From Bacillota bacterium (lineage in GTDB: Bacteria; Bacillota; Clostridia; Christensenellales; UMGS416), in NCBI GenBank assembly GCA_023421955.1, contig JAEZSE010000050.1, forward strand, positions 62,001-126,000: a stretch of 64,000 nucleotides of DNA, read 5' to 3'. A program made the position numbers and the translations under genes. Every line of letters begins with the position of its first letter. Position 1 is the stretch's first letter. Shown here piece after piece: positions 52,949 through 60,659 of the stretch. Under the pieces are notes generated by a model. It saw nothing but the letters and a program-made list of their open reading frames with translations, was not told the DNA's origin and did not search any database.

Positions 52949-53905
52949 ATGGATCGGGTATTGGCAGAAGTCGCGGCAAATGAAATGCCGCAGGGAACGC
53001 AAATACTATACAGTCGTTACGCGCAGGACGGCAAGAGCTATAGCTGTGAGTACCTCCCCGATGTTCCTTATGTCACCTACGGGGATATCACACTGAAGCT
53101 GCAAATCATCAAGCCCATGGCAGCAGAAGAAAAAATGCCTCTGGTCGTGTTCATACAGGGTTCGGGATGGAAAAAGCAAAACCTCTACTTTGAGATCCCC
53201 AATCTCTCCGTGATCGCCGCCCAGGGCTATGTCGTCGCCAGCGTGGAATACCGGAGCATACCGGAATACCGTTATCCGGCGCAACTGGAGGATGTGAAGT
53301 GCGCGATCCGCTTCTTGCGAAAGAACGCCGACCAATTTTGTGTGAACCCAAATAACGTGGCCATATGGGGGGACTCCTCGGGTGGACACCTGTCATTGAT
53401 GACGGGACTGACCATCGGACAGTTCAACAACGGGCATTATGCCGAGCAGAGCGACGAGGTTCTCGCGGTGGTCGACTACTACGGCATTACCGACATCTCC
53501 ACCATGGGGAAATTCAACGATATCCTGGATCACGACGCGGATGACGCGCCGGAGGCGCTGCTCATCGGCGGCAAGGTTTCACAAAACATGGAGAAGGCGA
53601 AGCAGGCCAGCCCACTCTACCAGAACATGGATCGGCCGCTGCCGCCGTTTCTGCTCATCCACGGCGACAACGACATCGTCGTGCACGTCAGCCAGAGCAT
53701 TGAGATGTTCAAAGCGCTGCAGCGGCACGGTAAAAACGTCCAGTTCTATAAGGTGCTCGGAGCGGATCACATTTTCGGCTTCTGGAACCCGGACGTGCTC
53801 CAGGTAACGGAGCGGTTCCTCTCCACGTATCTGAAAAGGCCGCCCGCCAGCTTCTATGCCCCGCCGCCCGCCAGTCAGCCGCAAAACGCAGGGGATCCGC
53901 GCTAG
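52949..53905 (+). CDS. Alpha/beta hydrolase (acetyl-esterase type)
   Basis: 318 residues from ATG 52949, chosen for GGAGGTC upstream. No signal peptide. HxGG-like oxyanion region IQGSGWKKQ, the nucleophile motif WGDSSGGHLS, the acidic residue in LIHGDNDIVVH, and GADHIFGFW for the His. It belongs to the BD-FAE/Aes group but is distinct from the 49256 protein. It lies between the two FMN reductase genes. It probably removes an acyl group from an intracellular substrate. Confidence 0.9.
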   Translation: MDRVLAEVAANEMPQGTQILYSRYAQDGKSYSCEYLPDVPYVTYGDITLKLQIIKPMAAEEKMPLVVFIQGSGWKKQNLYFEIPNLSVIAAQGYVVASVEYRSIPEYRYPAQLEDVKCAIRFLRKNADQFCVNPNNVAIWGDSSGGHLSLMTGLTIGQFNNGHYAEQSDEVLAVVDYYGITDISTMGKFNDILDHDADDAPEALLIGGKVSQNMEKAKQASPLYQNMDRPLPPFLLIHGDNDIVVHVSQSIEMFKALQRHGKNVQFYKVLGADHIFGFWNPDVLQVTERFLSTYLKRPPASFYAPPPASQPQNAGDPR

Positions 53906-54035
53906 CAGCATGGGGGTCGCGCAAACGCTTTATGACAAGGACGTCCGGCAGCGGCGGGACAAACCCGCCGTGCCGGGCGTCCATCGCGACGCACTTCTCC
54001 ATAAAAGGGACGAGATTCTTAGGAAGGTAAGAGAA

Positions 54036-54671
54036 ATGAAAGTAGTTTTAGTCAACGGCAGTCCCAACGCCCATGGGTGTACATTCACAGGACTCAATAT
54101 TATCAAGGAACAATTGACAAAGAATGGCATCGATTCTGAAATATATCAAGTTGGCAAGAAGCCAGTTTTAGGATGTACCGCGTGCCGGGTTTGCAGACAA
54201 CCTGGAAAAGGAGGTAAATGTGTTTTTGACGATGATATGGTTAATACGGTAGGTCGGGCATTACGTGAAGCGGATGGCATTATACTTGGGTCCGCTGTGC
54301 ATTTTGCATCGGCCACAGGAGCCGCGACCTCTTTTTTCGATCGTTTGTTCTACAGCTTGGAGCCGGAGGCAAAAAGGCTGAAGTTTGGCGCGTGTATTGT
54401 CAGTTGCAGAAGAGGCGGTTCCAGCGCGACTTTTGATCAGCTTAATAAATACTTCACCATTTCGCAAATGCCGGTGGTGTCCTCTTGTTATTGGAATGGA
54501 ATTCATGGATACACCCCGGAGGATGTATACGCTGATGAAGAGGGCGTCCGCATTATGAAAACGCTGGCGAATAACATGGCTTATCTGATCAAGTGCAAGC
54601 ATCAGAGCAATGTGGAGCTTCCGGAAGATCTCCCGTTTGTGATGACGAATTTCATCCGCAGGCAAGACTGA
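54036..54671 (+). CDS. NAD(P)H-dependent FMN reductase-type flavoprotein
   Basis: 211 residues from ATG 54036, chosen for AGGAAGG upstream; a longer frame running back into the previous gene is rejected. VVLVNGSPNAHGCTF for FMN phosphate, LGCTACRVCRQPGKGGKC cysteines, LGSAVHFASATGAA, and SCRRGGSSATFDQLN. It is a paralogue of the protein at 52201 and may be the product of a duplication. The next gene, an aldo/keto reductase with ferredoxin domain, could supply or accept electrons. Confidence 0.92.
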   Translation: MKVVLVNGSPNAHGCTFTGLNIIKEQLTKNGIDSEIYQVGKKPVLGCTACRVCRQPGKGGKCVFDDDMVNTVGRALREADGIILGSAVHFASATGAATSFFDRLFYSLEPEAKRLKFGACIVSCRRGGSSATFDQLNKYFTISQMPVVSSCYWNGIHGYTPEDVYADEEGVRIMKTLANNMAYLIKCKHQSNVELPEDLPFVMTNFIRRQD

Positions 54672-54713
54672 ATAGACCAACTTCCAAGGCATGTTCTAAG
54701 GAGGAGCGCTATT

Positions 54714-55898
54714 ATGATGACAAAAACGTTTCAAGACAAGCAGCTCTCCTTGCTTGGGTTCGGCACAATGCGTCTGCCGTTAACCGGCAAGGAAAGAGGC
54801 GCACCCGTCGATGAAGCGGCGGTGATCGATATGGTGCGCTATGCTTATGAGCATGGCGTGAATTACTACGACACCGCATACCCCTATCACGATGGGGAGT
54901 CGGAGCGAGTGATTGGCCGCGCGCTCAAGCAGTTCCCGCGGGATACCTTTTATCTGGCTACAAAATATCCGGGCCACCAGATCTTATCGAGTTATGACCC
55001 AAGCGAGATCTTTGAAGAGCAGCTGGCGAAATGCGGTGTGGATTATTTCGATTTCTATCTTTTGCACAATGTATACGAAAACTCGATTCAAACCTATACG
55101 GATTCCCGCTGGGGCATTGTTGACTATTTCCTGCAACAAAGGAGACAGGGGCGCATCTGCCATCTTGGGTTTTCCAGCCATGGCGGTCCCGAAAACCTGC
55201 ATCAGTTTCTGGATCTCTATGGGGATGAAATGGAGTTTTGCCAGATTCAGCTCAACTATTTGGACTGGACGTTGCAGGACGCCAGTATTAAATACAACTT
55301 GCTCACCGAGAGGAACATCCCCGTTTGGGTAATGGAACCGGTCCGCGGCGGCAGACTGGCGGCATTGGCGCAGGAAGATGAGAAGATGCTGAAGACATTG
55401 CGTCCGGAGGAATCTGTTGCCGCGTGGGCATTCCGCTGGCTGCAAACGCTGCCGAATGTGAAAATGGTGCTCAGCGGAATGTCGAACATGGAACAGATGG
55501 TGGATAACATCCGGACGTTTTCTGTGGAAAAACCGCTCAGTGAGAGCGAGGCTCAGGTGCTGCAGCAAATCGCATCCGGCATGAAGAATTCTCTGCCATG
55601 CACCGCTTGCCGCTATTGCTGTTCGGAGTGTCCCCAGGGACTCGATATACCGATGCTGCTAAATATCTATAATCAGCTGCGTTTTTCGCCTAATATCAAC
55701 GTTGGGATGAGAATGGATGCGATATCGACGGACAAGCAGCCCGCCGCCTGTATTGCCTGTGGCGCGTGCAGCAGGCTGTGTCCGCAAAACATCGACATTC
55801 CCGCGGCGATGCAGGAGTTCACGTCGGCTTTGTCCAAGTTGCCCAGTTGGGCGGATATTTGTCGGATGAGAGAAGAAGCGGCGAAAAAAGGCGTTTAA
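54714..55898 (+). CDS. Aldo/keto reductase with C-terminal 4Fe-4S ferredoxin domain
   Basis: 394 residues, AAGGAGGAG upstream. Residues ~1-290 form an AKR barrel (NYYDTAYPYHDGESE with Asp and Tyr, FYLATKYPG with Lys, FYLLHNVYE with His). The last ~105 residues have two cysteine clusters, CTACRYCCSECP and CIACGACSRLCP, typical of a 2[4Fe-4S] ferredoxin domain. Such AKR-ferredoxin fusions are common in anaerobes but their substrates are mostly unknown. It is the third AKR in this cluster and probably the last gene. Confidence 0.93.
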   Translation: MMTKTFQDKQLSLLGFGTMRLPLTGKERGAPVDEAAVIDMVRYAYEHGVNYYDTAYPYHDGESERVIGRALKQFPRDTFYLATKYPGHQILSSYDPSEIFEEQLAKCGVDYFDFYLLHNVYENSIQTYTDSRWGIVDYFLQQRRQGRICHLGFSSHGGPENLHQFLDLYGDEMEFCQIQLNYLDWTLQDASIKYNLLTERNIPVWVMEPVRGGRLAALAQEDEKMLKTLRPEESVAAWAFRWLQTLPNVKMVLSGMSNMEQMVDNIRTFSVEKPLSESEAQVLQQIASGMKNSLPCTACRYCCSECPQGLDIPMLLNIYNQLRFSPNINVGMRMDAISTDKQPAACIACGACSRLCPQNIDIPAAMQEFTSALSKLPSWADICRMREEAAKKGV

Positions 55899-56024
55899 TT
55901 GCTCACTTGTTTTTTTAGCCTCGATGGAGGTGTGCGCCCTAGGAGTTCGAATCCCATCAGAAAGTCTTTTGAGGCTCCGCACATCTACGGAAACGCATTT
56001 GTCGGAAAATTTGATCAAGGTGCC

Positions 56025-56051
56025 AAAAAGCCCGTAACTACGGGCTTTTTT
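56025..56051. terminator. Bidirectional terminator at the left end of segment D
   Basis: AAAAAGCCCGT/ACGGGCTTTTTT, a perfect 11-bp stem with a short loop, followed by T residues, between the AKR-ferredoxin gene and the third tRNA fragment. It occupies the same place relative to the tRNA fragment as the terminators at 20747 and 37704 but has a different sequence. Confidence 0.85.
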
Positions 56052-56079
56052 GGCTGTGCATCTTTTTGTCAACACATTG

Positions 56080-56106
56080 TGGCGGAGAGAGTGGGATTTG
56101 AACCCA
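56080..56106 (-). repeat. Third tRNA-Ser 3'-end fragment, left end of conjugative element
   Basis: The 27 bases covering CCA, acceptor strand and most of the T arm are identical to the starts of the fragments at 20789 and 37748. Beyond this, similarity decays (GGTA..GGTTAC..CC) across the variable arm. A GATAACAAAAAGATAAC motif follows at 56154, as it does next to the integrase remnant at about 37936. It marks the outer end of the element carrying the integrase at 56173. Confidence 0.75.
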
Positions 56107-56172
56107 AGGTATGGTTACATCCGTATGGTTCATATCCTGTTATTTCATGCCGGATAACAAAAAGATAACATG

Positions 56173-57381
56173 TCATCGTTCAGCCCCCTTGTGCTTTTTC
56201 TTTTGAATGACCTTGTGATATGCCCCAAGAACGATGCGCTTTCTCTCTAGCCGAACATCCACATAACGCTCTGTAACAGCCTCAAGCCCTCCAATGATTC
56301 CAAGTTGGTTACCTATGCCTTTGAGTGAATGCCCAAGGATTTCGCCAACAGTATAGAAATCACCTGTTAATTGATGCATGTTGGTTGCGGCAGTATGGCG
56401 AAGATCATGGAAACGAATGTATGGCAGTCCGATTTTCTTAATGAGCTTATTAAAATCTCTAGAGATATGTCCCTCCGGTAACGGTGTACCATTTTCCCGA
56501 CAAAGAATAAAATCAGATGTAAGATGCCTTCTGTTCTGCTGCCTTTCAAAATAGACACAGGCTTCATCCGTTATCGGCAGAGTACGGACACTATACTCTT
56601 CTTTGAGGACTGCCAAATCTTCGCCGGTTGCTTTCTTCGTCTCTGCTCCAGCGAGCTGTTGTACGATATGGAAGCATTTTGAATCCATATCTACATTACT
56701 CCAGCGAAGGCCCAACACTTCGTTGCGACGAAGGCCATATAGACCTCCTAATACGACGATGAACTCCCATTGCGTGTCCTTAATGCCTTCAAGAAGCTGC
56801 TGCACCTGCTCAATAGTATAGGGGTCGGGCGTTTTGACATGAGAATTGAACTTTGTCAAAGTGTTCCGGGTCGGATTGCTTTCAATGTATTGATAACTTA
56901 CTGCATGCTCCAGCGCGATGCTTAAAGTCCGATGTACATACTTCACCGAGTTAATGGCTAGGCCGGATTTTAGTAGGGACCTGTATAGTGAATCCAGCAT
57001 TGGAGCGCTGATTGCGTTGAGTGGAGTAGCACCCAATGTGGGATTTATGTGCTTGCGAACATTTCTCTCATAGCCTGCCGCTGTGCTAGGGCGTACATTA
57101 GGTGGTGTAGCATAGTCTATAAGCCATTTTGCAAGGTATTCTCTTAATGGCTTTTTACCTTCTTCGGCAGCCTTTACGGAATACGTAGGCTTTGCCAGCT
57201 TTAAGCGCATTTCGGCCTCATGGGCTTGAGCTTCTTTGCGATCAGTGAAGCCTCTCTTTCCATAGGTCTTGCTTCCTTCAGAGGTGCTGTACTTGAAAAA
57301 GACATCATAGACGGTCCCCTCTCGATTTGACGAAAGACCATCCTTTTTCTTATTTCTCACCTTGCGGCTGTAGATAGGCAT
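56173..57381 (-). CDS. Tyrosine integrase (Tn916/ICE type)
   Basis: 402 residues from ATG 57381, chosen for GGAAGGAGAGG upstream. An N-terminal arm-binding-like domain (to ~70), SAM-like core-binding domain (~75-185), and catalytic domain with GLRRNEVLGLRW (first Arg), HDLRHTAA (His, Arg), LGHSLKG (His) and ERYVDV (Tyr nucleophile). It catalyses site-specific integration and excision of the element. The adjacent tRNA-Ser fragment at 56080 indicates its target. It overlaps the excisionase gene by 25 bases. The C-terminal third is about 90 percent identical to the remnant at 37955. Confidence 0.95.
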   Translation of the reverse strand: MPIYSRKVRNKKKDGLSSNREGTVYDVFFKYSTSEGSKTYGKRGFTDRKEAQAHEAEMRLKLAKPTYSVKAAEEGKKPLREYLAKWLIDYATPPNVRPSTAAGYERNVRKHINPTLGATPLNAISAPMLDSLYRSLLKSGLAINSVKYVHRTLSIALEHAVSYQYIESNPTRNTLTKFNSHVKTPDPYTIEQVQQLLEGIKDTQWEFIVVLGGLYGLRRNEVLGLRWSNVDMDSKCFHIVQQLAGAETKKATGEDLAVLKEEYSVRTLPITDEACVYFERQQNRRHLTSDFILCRENGTPLPEGHISRDFNKLIKKIGLPYIRFHDLRHTAATNMHQLTGDFYTVGEILGHSLKGIGNQLGIIGGLEAVTERYVDVRLERKRIVLGAYHKVIQKKKHKGAER

Positions 57382-57629
57382 AATTCCTCTCCTTCCTGGT
57401 CTAATGCCGATATCTTGTTTTTTTCGTACCAAGCCCATATAGCGGCATCCGTTAGCAAACGACGATTGCCGATGGTGAGGTAATCAATTTCCCGGTTCTC
57501 AATCAGGGATCGTAATGTGTTGATTCCGATGCCACTAACGTAGCTCATCTGCTCAACGGTCTTGAAGTATTTGCAGCTGTCATTCTCAGGTTTCAGGCCC
57601 GAAGTAGATTCCTTCCTTTTTACGGCCAC
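57357..57629 (-). CDS. Excisionase-type small DNA-binding protein
   Basis: 90 residues from GTG 57629, chosen because GGGAGG lies 7 bases upstream; the in-frame TTG further up sits on that site. A MerR/excisionase-like winged helix is visible at ~25-75 (EQMSYVSGIGINTLRSLIENREIDYLTIGNRRLL). It is translated just before the integrase with a 25-base overlap. It probably bends DNA at the att site to direct excision. Standard partner of integrase in Tn916-like elements. Confidence 0.88.
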   Translation of the reverse strand: MAVKRKESTSGLKPENDSCKYFKTVEQMSYVSGIGINTLRSLIENREIDYLTIGNRRLLTDAAIWAWYEKNKISALDQEGEELCLSTAAR

Positions 57630-58130
57630 ATAAACACCTCCCTTCAAACGGATTGGTATTGATGGAGTGTGCCTTAGAGCGAGGCAATATGGCTGCTGTA
57701 AGGCACACTCCGATCATATTCGTTGTGTTCATACAAGGTCTTTGCCGGCGAACGGTGCTAACCATCCCATAGGACTGCATCCTCTCCCAGGCTCTCTGCG
57801 AGCCGCCCCCATTGCGATAAGCTGTGGCTGGACGGAAGTATCATTATCCCTCCGCATGGGTCATCGCCATAGATGGTTCTGCTATCTATCGATTGCGCGG
57901 TGTTGTCGCTCCTACCTTGCCATCTTCCTTCATACGAAAGAGAAGATGGTTGTCATCCAAGCTTAAGGCCGGACAGGTAATCTTGGCGGACCTGCAATCT
58001 GGCTTTCCTTCATTAGGGCCATGCGGGGAACGTACCGGAAAGACTATTATTCAGTTTTCAAGGTGCTATGGGGTAACTCCACTGTGAGCTGCCCCTATGC
58101 CCTATCCGAGAAAAGCCAGTGGTGGATACC
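57630..58130 (-). ncRNA. Structured non-coding stretch between sigma-like gene and excisionase
   Basis: About 500 bases without a convincing gene on either strand. At least three hairpins are visible: 57664-57711 (13-bp stem), 57869-57889 (ATAGAT/ATCTAT) and 57920-57949 (CCATCTTC/GAAGATGG). On the minus strand it would be a long leader of the excisionase/integrase transcript. It may be a structured regulatory RNA or contain recombination sites. No known RNA family is recognised. Confidence 0.35.
57664..57711. promoter_or_regulatory. 13-bp inverted repeat before the excisionase gene
   Basis: GGAGTGTGCCTTA (57664-57676) and TAAGGCACACTCC (57699-57711) are perfect inverse copies separated by 22 bases, 35 bases upstream of the excisionase start. 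It could be an attenuator stem or an operator for a dimeric regulator controlling excision. There is no T tract. Confidence 0.5.
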
Positions 58131-58607
58131 CTAAGAGCCGAGATTTTCTAGGATTCTTTTGAGAATGCGGTTTCGTGTCTTGAGCACTGCCCGGTGCGTT
58201 ATGCCTTTCTGGCGTGCTATCTCGCGAGCAGACATCTTCTCAAAAAACAAAGCGCGGATGAGCTTCATCTCATCCGCGCTTAGCATAAGGAGTACTTGAT
58301 GCATCCTTTTTAGTAGAAGTCTCCGTTCTTTTCGTTCCTCCACCTCGACTACAATATCTTCTATAGATTGGTAGTGTTCAAGTGCGTACAGGGAAGCCGG
58401 TATTTCATCGAAGCTCTGGATAGCATGGGTCACATGTTGCATATCGAGTTCTTGCAAGTACCTTTCCCTTCGCTCTGCCGTTGAATATGCCTTATAAACC
58501 TCTTCCGTCACCTCTATGTTTTTTCCATCAATCGTGATGATGTAGCGGACAGAGTTATCATCCATGTGGATAATGCGGCAGTTCCTGAGTTCATACCACT
58601 TCTTCAT
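58131..58607 (-). CDS. Sigma-70 region 4-like regulator of the conjugative element
   Basis: 158 residues from ATG 58607, chosen for GGAGGTC upstream. The last ~65 residues form a sigma region 4-type helix-turn-helix (LSADEMKLIRALFFEKMSAREIARQ followed by a KTRNRIL recognition helix). No region 2 is visible. It matches the small sigma-factor-like regulators common in Tn916/Tn1549-type elements. It probably controls transcription of the element genes and lies upstream of the non-coding stretch before the excisionase. Confidence 0.8.
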   Translation of the reverse strand: MKKWYELRNCRIIHMDDNSVRYIITIDGKNIEVTEEVYKAYSTAERRERYLQELDMQHVTHAIQSFDEIPASLYALEHYQSIEDIVVEVEERKERRLLLKRMHQVLLMLSADEMKLIRALFFEKMSAREIARQKGITHRAVLKTRNRILKRILENLGS

Positions 58608-58708
58608 ATTCTGACCTCCGATTTTCGATTTGATATGGTGAGGACTCAAATCGAGTGAAAGGAGGCCCGCGGCCGCTATGCATGACATGCTCCAGGCGCA
58701 CAGAACAC

Positions 58709-58743
58709 AAAAAGGCCGTACCCGAAGCCGGGTACGGCCTTTA
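58709..58743. terminator. Bidirectional terminator
   Basis: AAAGGCCGTACCCG/CGGGTACGGCCTTT, a perfect 14-bp stem with a short AAG-type loop, flanked by A-rich and T-rich ends. It separates the sigma-like gene from the HTH gene at 58892 on the minus strand. Confidence 0.88.
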
Positions 58744-58872
58744 TAGGCTGTTATTCTGTTTGGATGGGCGTTAAATTTGGGTAATGCAGAATCGATCCTA
58801 AGTTCTTTCTACATATTCCTTCCCATCATACAGAGCATAACTTGTCATAAATGCAATGTCAGTCGCAAATCA

Positions 58873-58910
58873 GTGCCTATTTGGTGCCATATTAGTGCCA
58901 ATCTGGTGCC
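58873..58910. repeat. Four 11-bp-period GTGCC repeats
   Basis: GTGCC recurs at 58873, 58884, 58895 and 58906, exactly 11 bases apart, within a GTGCCWATNTGG-like unit. They straddle the stop codon of the HTH gene at 58892. The helical phasing fits a protein-binding iteron, or the repeats may be a degraded repetitive C-terminal coding tail. Confidence 0.55.
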
Positions 58911-59443
58911 AATTCCATAACATCATGACCGGAGAGCAAAACCGGTATCATATATCCCCACAGAATAACGCCCAGTAAAGATATCGCCATTTTTTTGGTG
59001 CGATACAGTGTGCGGCGGCTTATTTGCATAGTATCAAGAAGCTCATTCTCGGAATACGGGCTCTGCAAAATGTACGAGCGGTTGATAATCTCAAAATACT
59101 TCTCACCGTCATCTGGATAGCTCTTTAGTGCCAGCAGTGCCTTATCGGTTATGAGAATCAAGGCACGTGTGAACAGCATGCTTTTGCATTTATCCTGTAG
59201 TCTTTGGATATGAGCATCATCTTCCATGCTGCAGGCCAGCAATTCGAGCGCCTGATGGATATGCTCATATCCCATTTCCGCCGATTGAAGTTCAACATCA
59301 TTGATATCGTTTTCCAAACACCACATGATGCTCCTGTAAACCTTTATTAGTCGCTTTGCGTTATGATAATACCGAGCATGTCTAGCCTGAGAGCCCAAAT
59401 CCATTGCTTCTTTGAGCTTCTCAAGGCTCATTGTCTTATCCAT
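58892..59443 (-). CDS. HTH protein of the conjugative element
   Basis: 183 residues from ATG 59443, chosen for GGGGAGG upstream. Mostly helical; the end has a helix-turn-helix-like segment (ELLDTMQISRRTLYRTKKMAI) followed by a hydrophobic helix. The layout resembles ArpU/DUF1492-type phage and element regulators, but this is only a likeness. It is driven by a near-consensus promoter (TTGACA, 17 bases, TATAAT) divergent from the XRE gene. It is therefore likely an early regulator of the element. Confidence 0.55.
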   Translation of the reverse strand: MDKTMSLEKLKEAMDLGSQARHARYYHNAKRLIKVYRSIMWCLENDINDVELQSAEMGYEHIHQALELLACSMEDDAHIQRLQDKCKSMLFTRALILITDKALLALKSYPDDGEKYFEIINRSYILQSPYSENELLDTMQISRRTLYRTKKMAISLLGVILWGYMIPVLLSGHDVMELAPDWH

Positions 59444-59470
59444 AGCAACCTCCCCGAAAAGCATATTCAT

Positions 59471-59493
59471 TCGTCTTGACGAAGTTACCTTCG
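59471..59493. promoter_or_regulatory. Overlapping operator palindromes at the divergent promoters
   Basis: TCGTCttGACGA (59471-59482) and CGAAGttacCTTCG (59480-59493) overlap each other and the -35 of the plus-strand promoter. A third related palindrome, ATACGA...TCGTAT, is at 59536-59555. They are likely sites for the XRE repressor at 59595. Confidence 0.5.
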
Positions 59494-59504
59494 TGTGATA
59501 TTAT
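59476..59504 (+). promoter_or_regulatory. Promoter of the XRE gene
   Basis: TTGACG (59476-59481), 17-base spacer, TATTAT (59499-59504). It points at the XRE gene whose start is 91 bases downstream. Confidence 0.7.
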
Positions 59505-59528
59505 ACAAACGGGATGTTCCCATGTCAA
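59500..59528 (-). promoter_or_regulatory. Promoter of the minus-strand HTH gene
   Basis: On the minus strand, TTGACA (59528-59523), 17-base spacer, TATAAT (59505-59500). Perfect consensus. Its -10 overlaps the -10 of the plus-strand promoter, so only one side can be used at a time. Confidence 0.8.
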
Positions 59529-59535
59529 GAACAAA

Positions 59536-59555
59536 ATACGAACAATCTTTCGTAT
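59536..59555. promoter_or_regulatory. Third operator-like palindrome
   Basis: ATACGA and TCGTAT are inverse copies with 8 bases between them, just upstream of the minus-strand -35 box and downstream of the plus-strand start region. Confidence 0.45.
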
Positions 59556-59594
59556 GTGGCGTATGGGCAGATAATAAGATCGGGGAGAACAGAA

Positions 59595-59993
59595 ATGACA
59601 TTTGGTGAGAAGGTCAAGGAGCTTCGGGTAAAGGCTCATCTGACACAGAAGGAGGTGGCTGAGCGAATCGGAGTATCAACGCGTGCTTACCAGTGTTGGG
59701 AGCAGCAAAATGCACAACCAAAGAAAAGATCGGTTCTACTAAAGCTTGCTGAGTTATTCAGCGTGAGTATAGACATGCTAATGAGTGATGAAGAGCTATT
59801 TATTCTGGATGCTGCTGAGAAATACGGATACCGTGGCAAACAGCAGGGGCAGAAGCTGCTGAACGATATGCAGGCATATCTTGCCGGTGGTGATCTTAAC
59901 GATGAAGATAGAGATGAATTTCTCCAATCCTTCATGCGGATGTTTTTCAAAACGAAGGAGATTGCCAAAACAAAGTATGGCAGACAAAAGTAG
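59595..59993 (+). CDS. XRE-family repressor
   Basis: 132 residues from ATG 59595, chosen for GGGGAGAA upstream. An N-terminal HTH_3 domain (TFGEKVKELRVKAHLTQKEV, then ERIGVSTRAYQCWEQ) is followed by a helical tail. It is transcribed divergently from the element's HTH gene and is followed by an ImmA-type protease gene. By analogy with ICEBs1 ImmR/ImmA, it would repress element genes until it is cleaved. Analogy is inferred from layout only. Confidence 0.9.
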   Translation: MTFGEKVKELRVKAHLTQKEVAERIGVSTRAYQCWEQQNAQPKKRSVLLKLAELFSVSIDMLMSDEELFILDAAEKYGYRGKQQGQKLLNDMQAYLAGGDLNDEDRDEFLQSFMRMFFKTKEIAKTKYGRQK

Positions 59994-60071
59994 TAGTAAT
60001 GTGCCATTTACAGTACATGTCTCATGATATACTTATTCTAAGTAATCCTTAGACACGAGGGTACGGTACAT

Positions 60072-60584
60072 ATGATGAAGAAGAACCAAATTGATTCATT
60101 ATCTGAATCATTGATACGAAAATATTCAACAAACGATCCGTTTGAGTTGGCAGAATGCTTGAACGTACTGGTGGTGTTCGACGATATTCGTAACTTGAAA
60201 GGATATTATGCCAATATTAATCGCTCACGATTGATGGTAATCAACAGTAAATTAGATGAACCGCTTCGTAAATTAGTTTGTGCACATGAGCTTGGGCATG
60301 ACCGTTTGCACTCAGCACTGGCAACCATCTCACCTTTGCGTGATGAAGGAATATATTCTCCTAACAGGACTGAGATAGAAGCAAATCGCTTCGCTGCCGG
60401 TTTGCTGGTGCCAACTGAGACATTCGTCGAACTTGTATCAGACGGCTATACCATCGATCAAATCGCAAGTTCATTAAATACCTTTCCCGAGATTATCAGT
60501 ATAAAGATGAATGCACTAGCACATGAAGGAATACAATTACGCCTTCCTGATTTACCGTTTGGCAATTTTATCAAAGACCTTTAA
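60072..60584 (+). CDS. ImmA/IrrE-family metallopeptidase
   Basis: 170 residues. Zinc-binding motif HELGH (His72, Glu73, His76) with a downstream Glu in EIEANRFAAGLLVP, typical of ImmA/IrrE proteins. These cleave or otherwise inactivate XRE-type repressors. It follows the repressor gene by 78 bases on the same strand. The start is set at ATG 60072; ATG 60075 is equally possible. It probably triggers element excision in response to a cell signal such as DNA damage or cell density. Confidence 0.9.
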   Translation: MMKKNQIDSLSESLIRKYSTNDPFELAECLNVLVVFDDIRNLKGYYANINRSRLMVINSKLDEPLRKLVCAHELGHDRLHSALATISPLRDEGIYSPNRTEIEANRFAAGLLVPTETFVELVSDGYTIDQIASSLNTFPEIISIKMNALAHEGIQLRLPDLPFGNFIKDL

Positions 60585-60613
60585 GCAGAGCTCAAGTGAA
60601 ATCGTAAAAGAAA

Positions 60614-60647
60614 GCCTGGATTAAGAGACCAATCTTATAATCCAGGC
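60614..60647. terminator. Hairpin between convergent ImmA and transfer genes
   Basis: Perfect 10-bp stem GCCTGGATTA/TAATCCAGGC with a 14-nt loop, between the ImmA stop and the stop of the C39-type gene. No strong T run. Confidence 0.65.
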
Positions 60648-60659
60648 GAATAGGGACAA

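Noticed and set aside
55941..55965. GAGTTCGAATCCC resembling a tRNA T arm
   Set aside because: The stem bases around it do not pair and no other tRNA arms are nearby.
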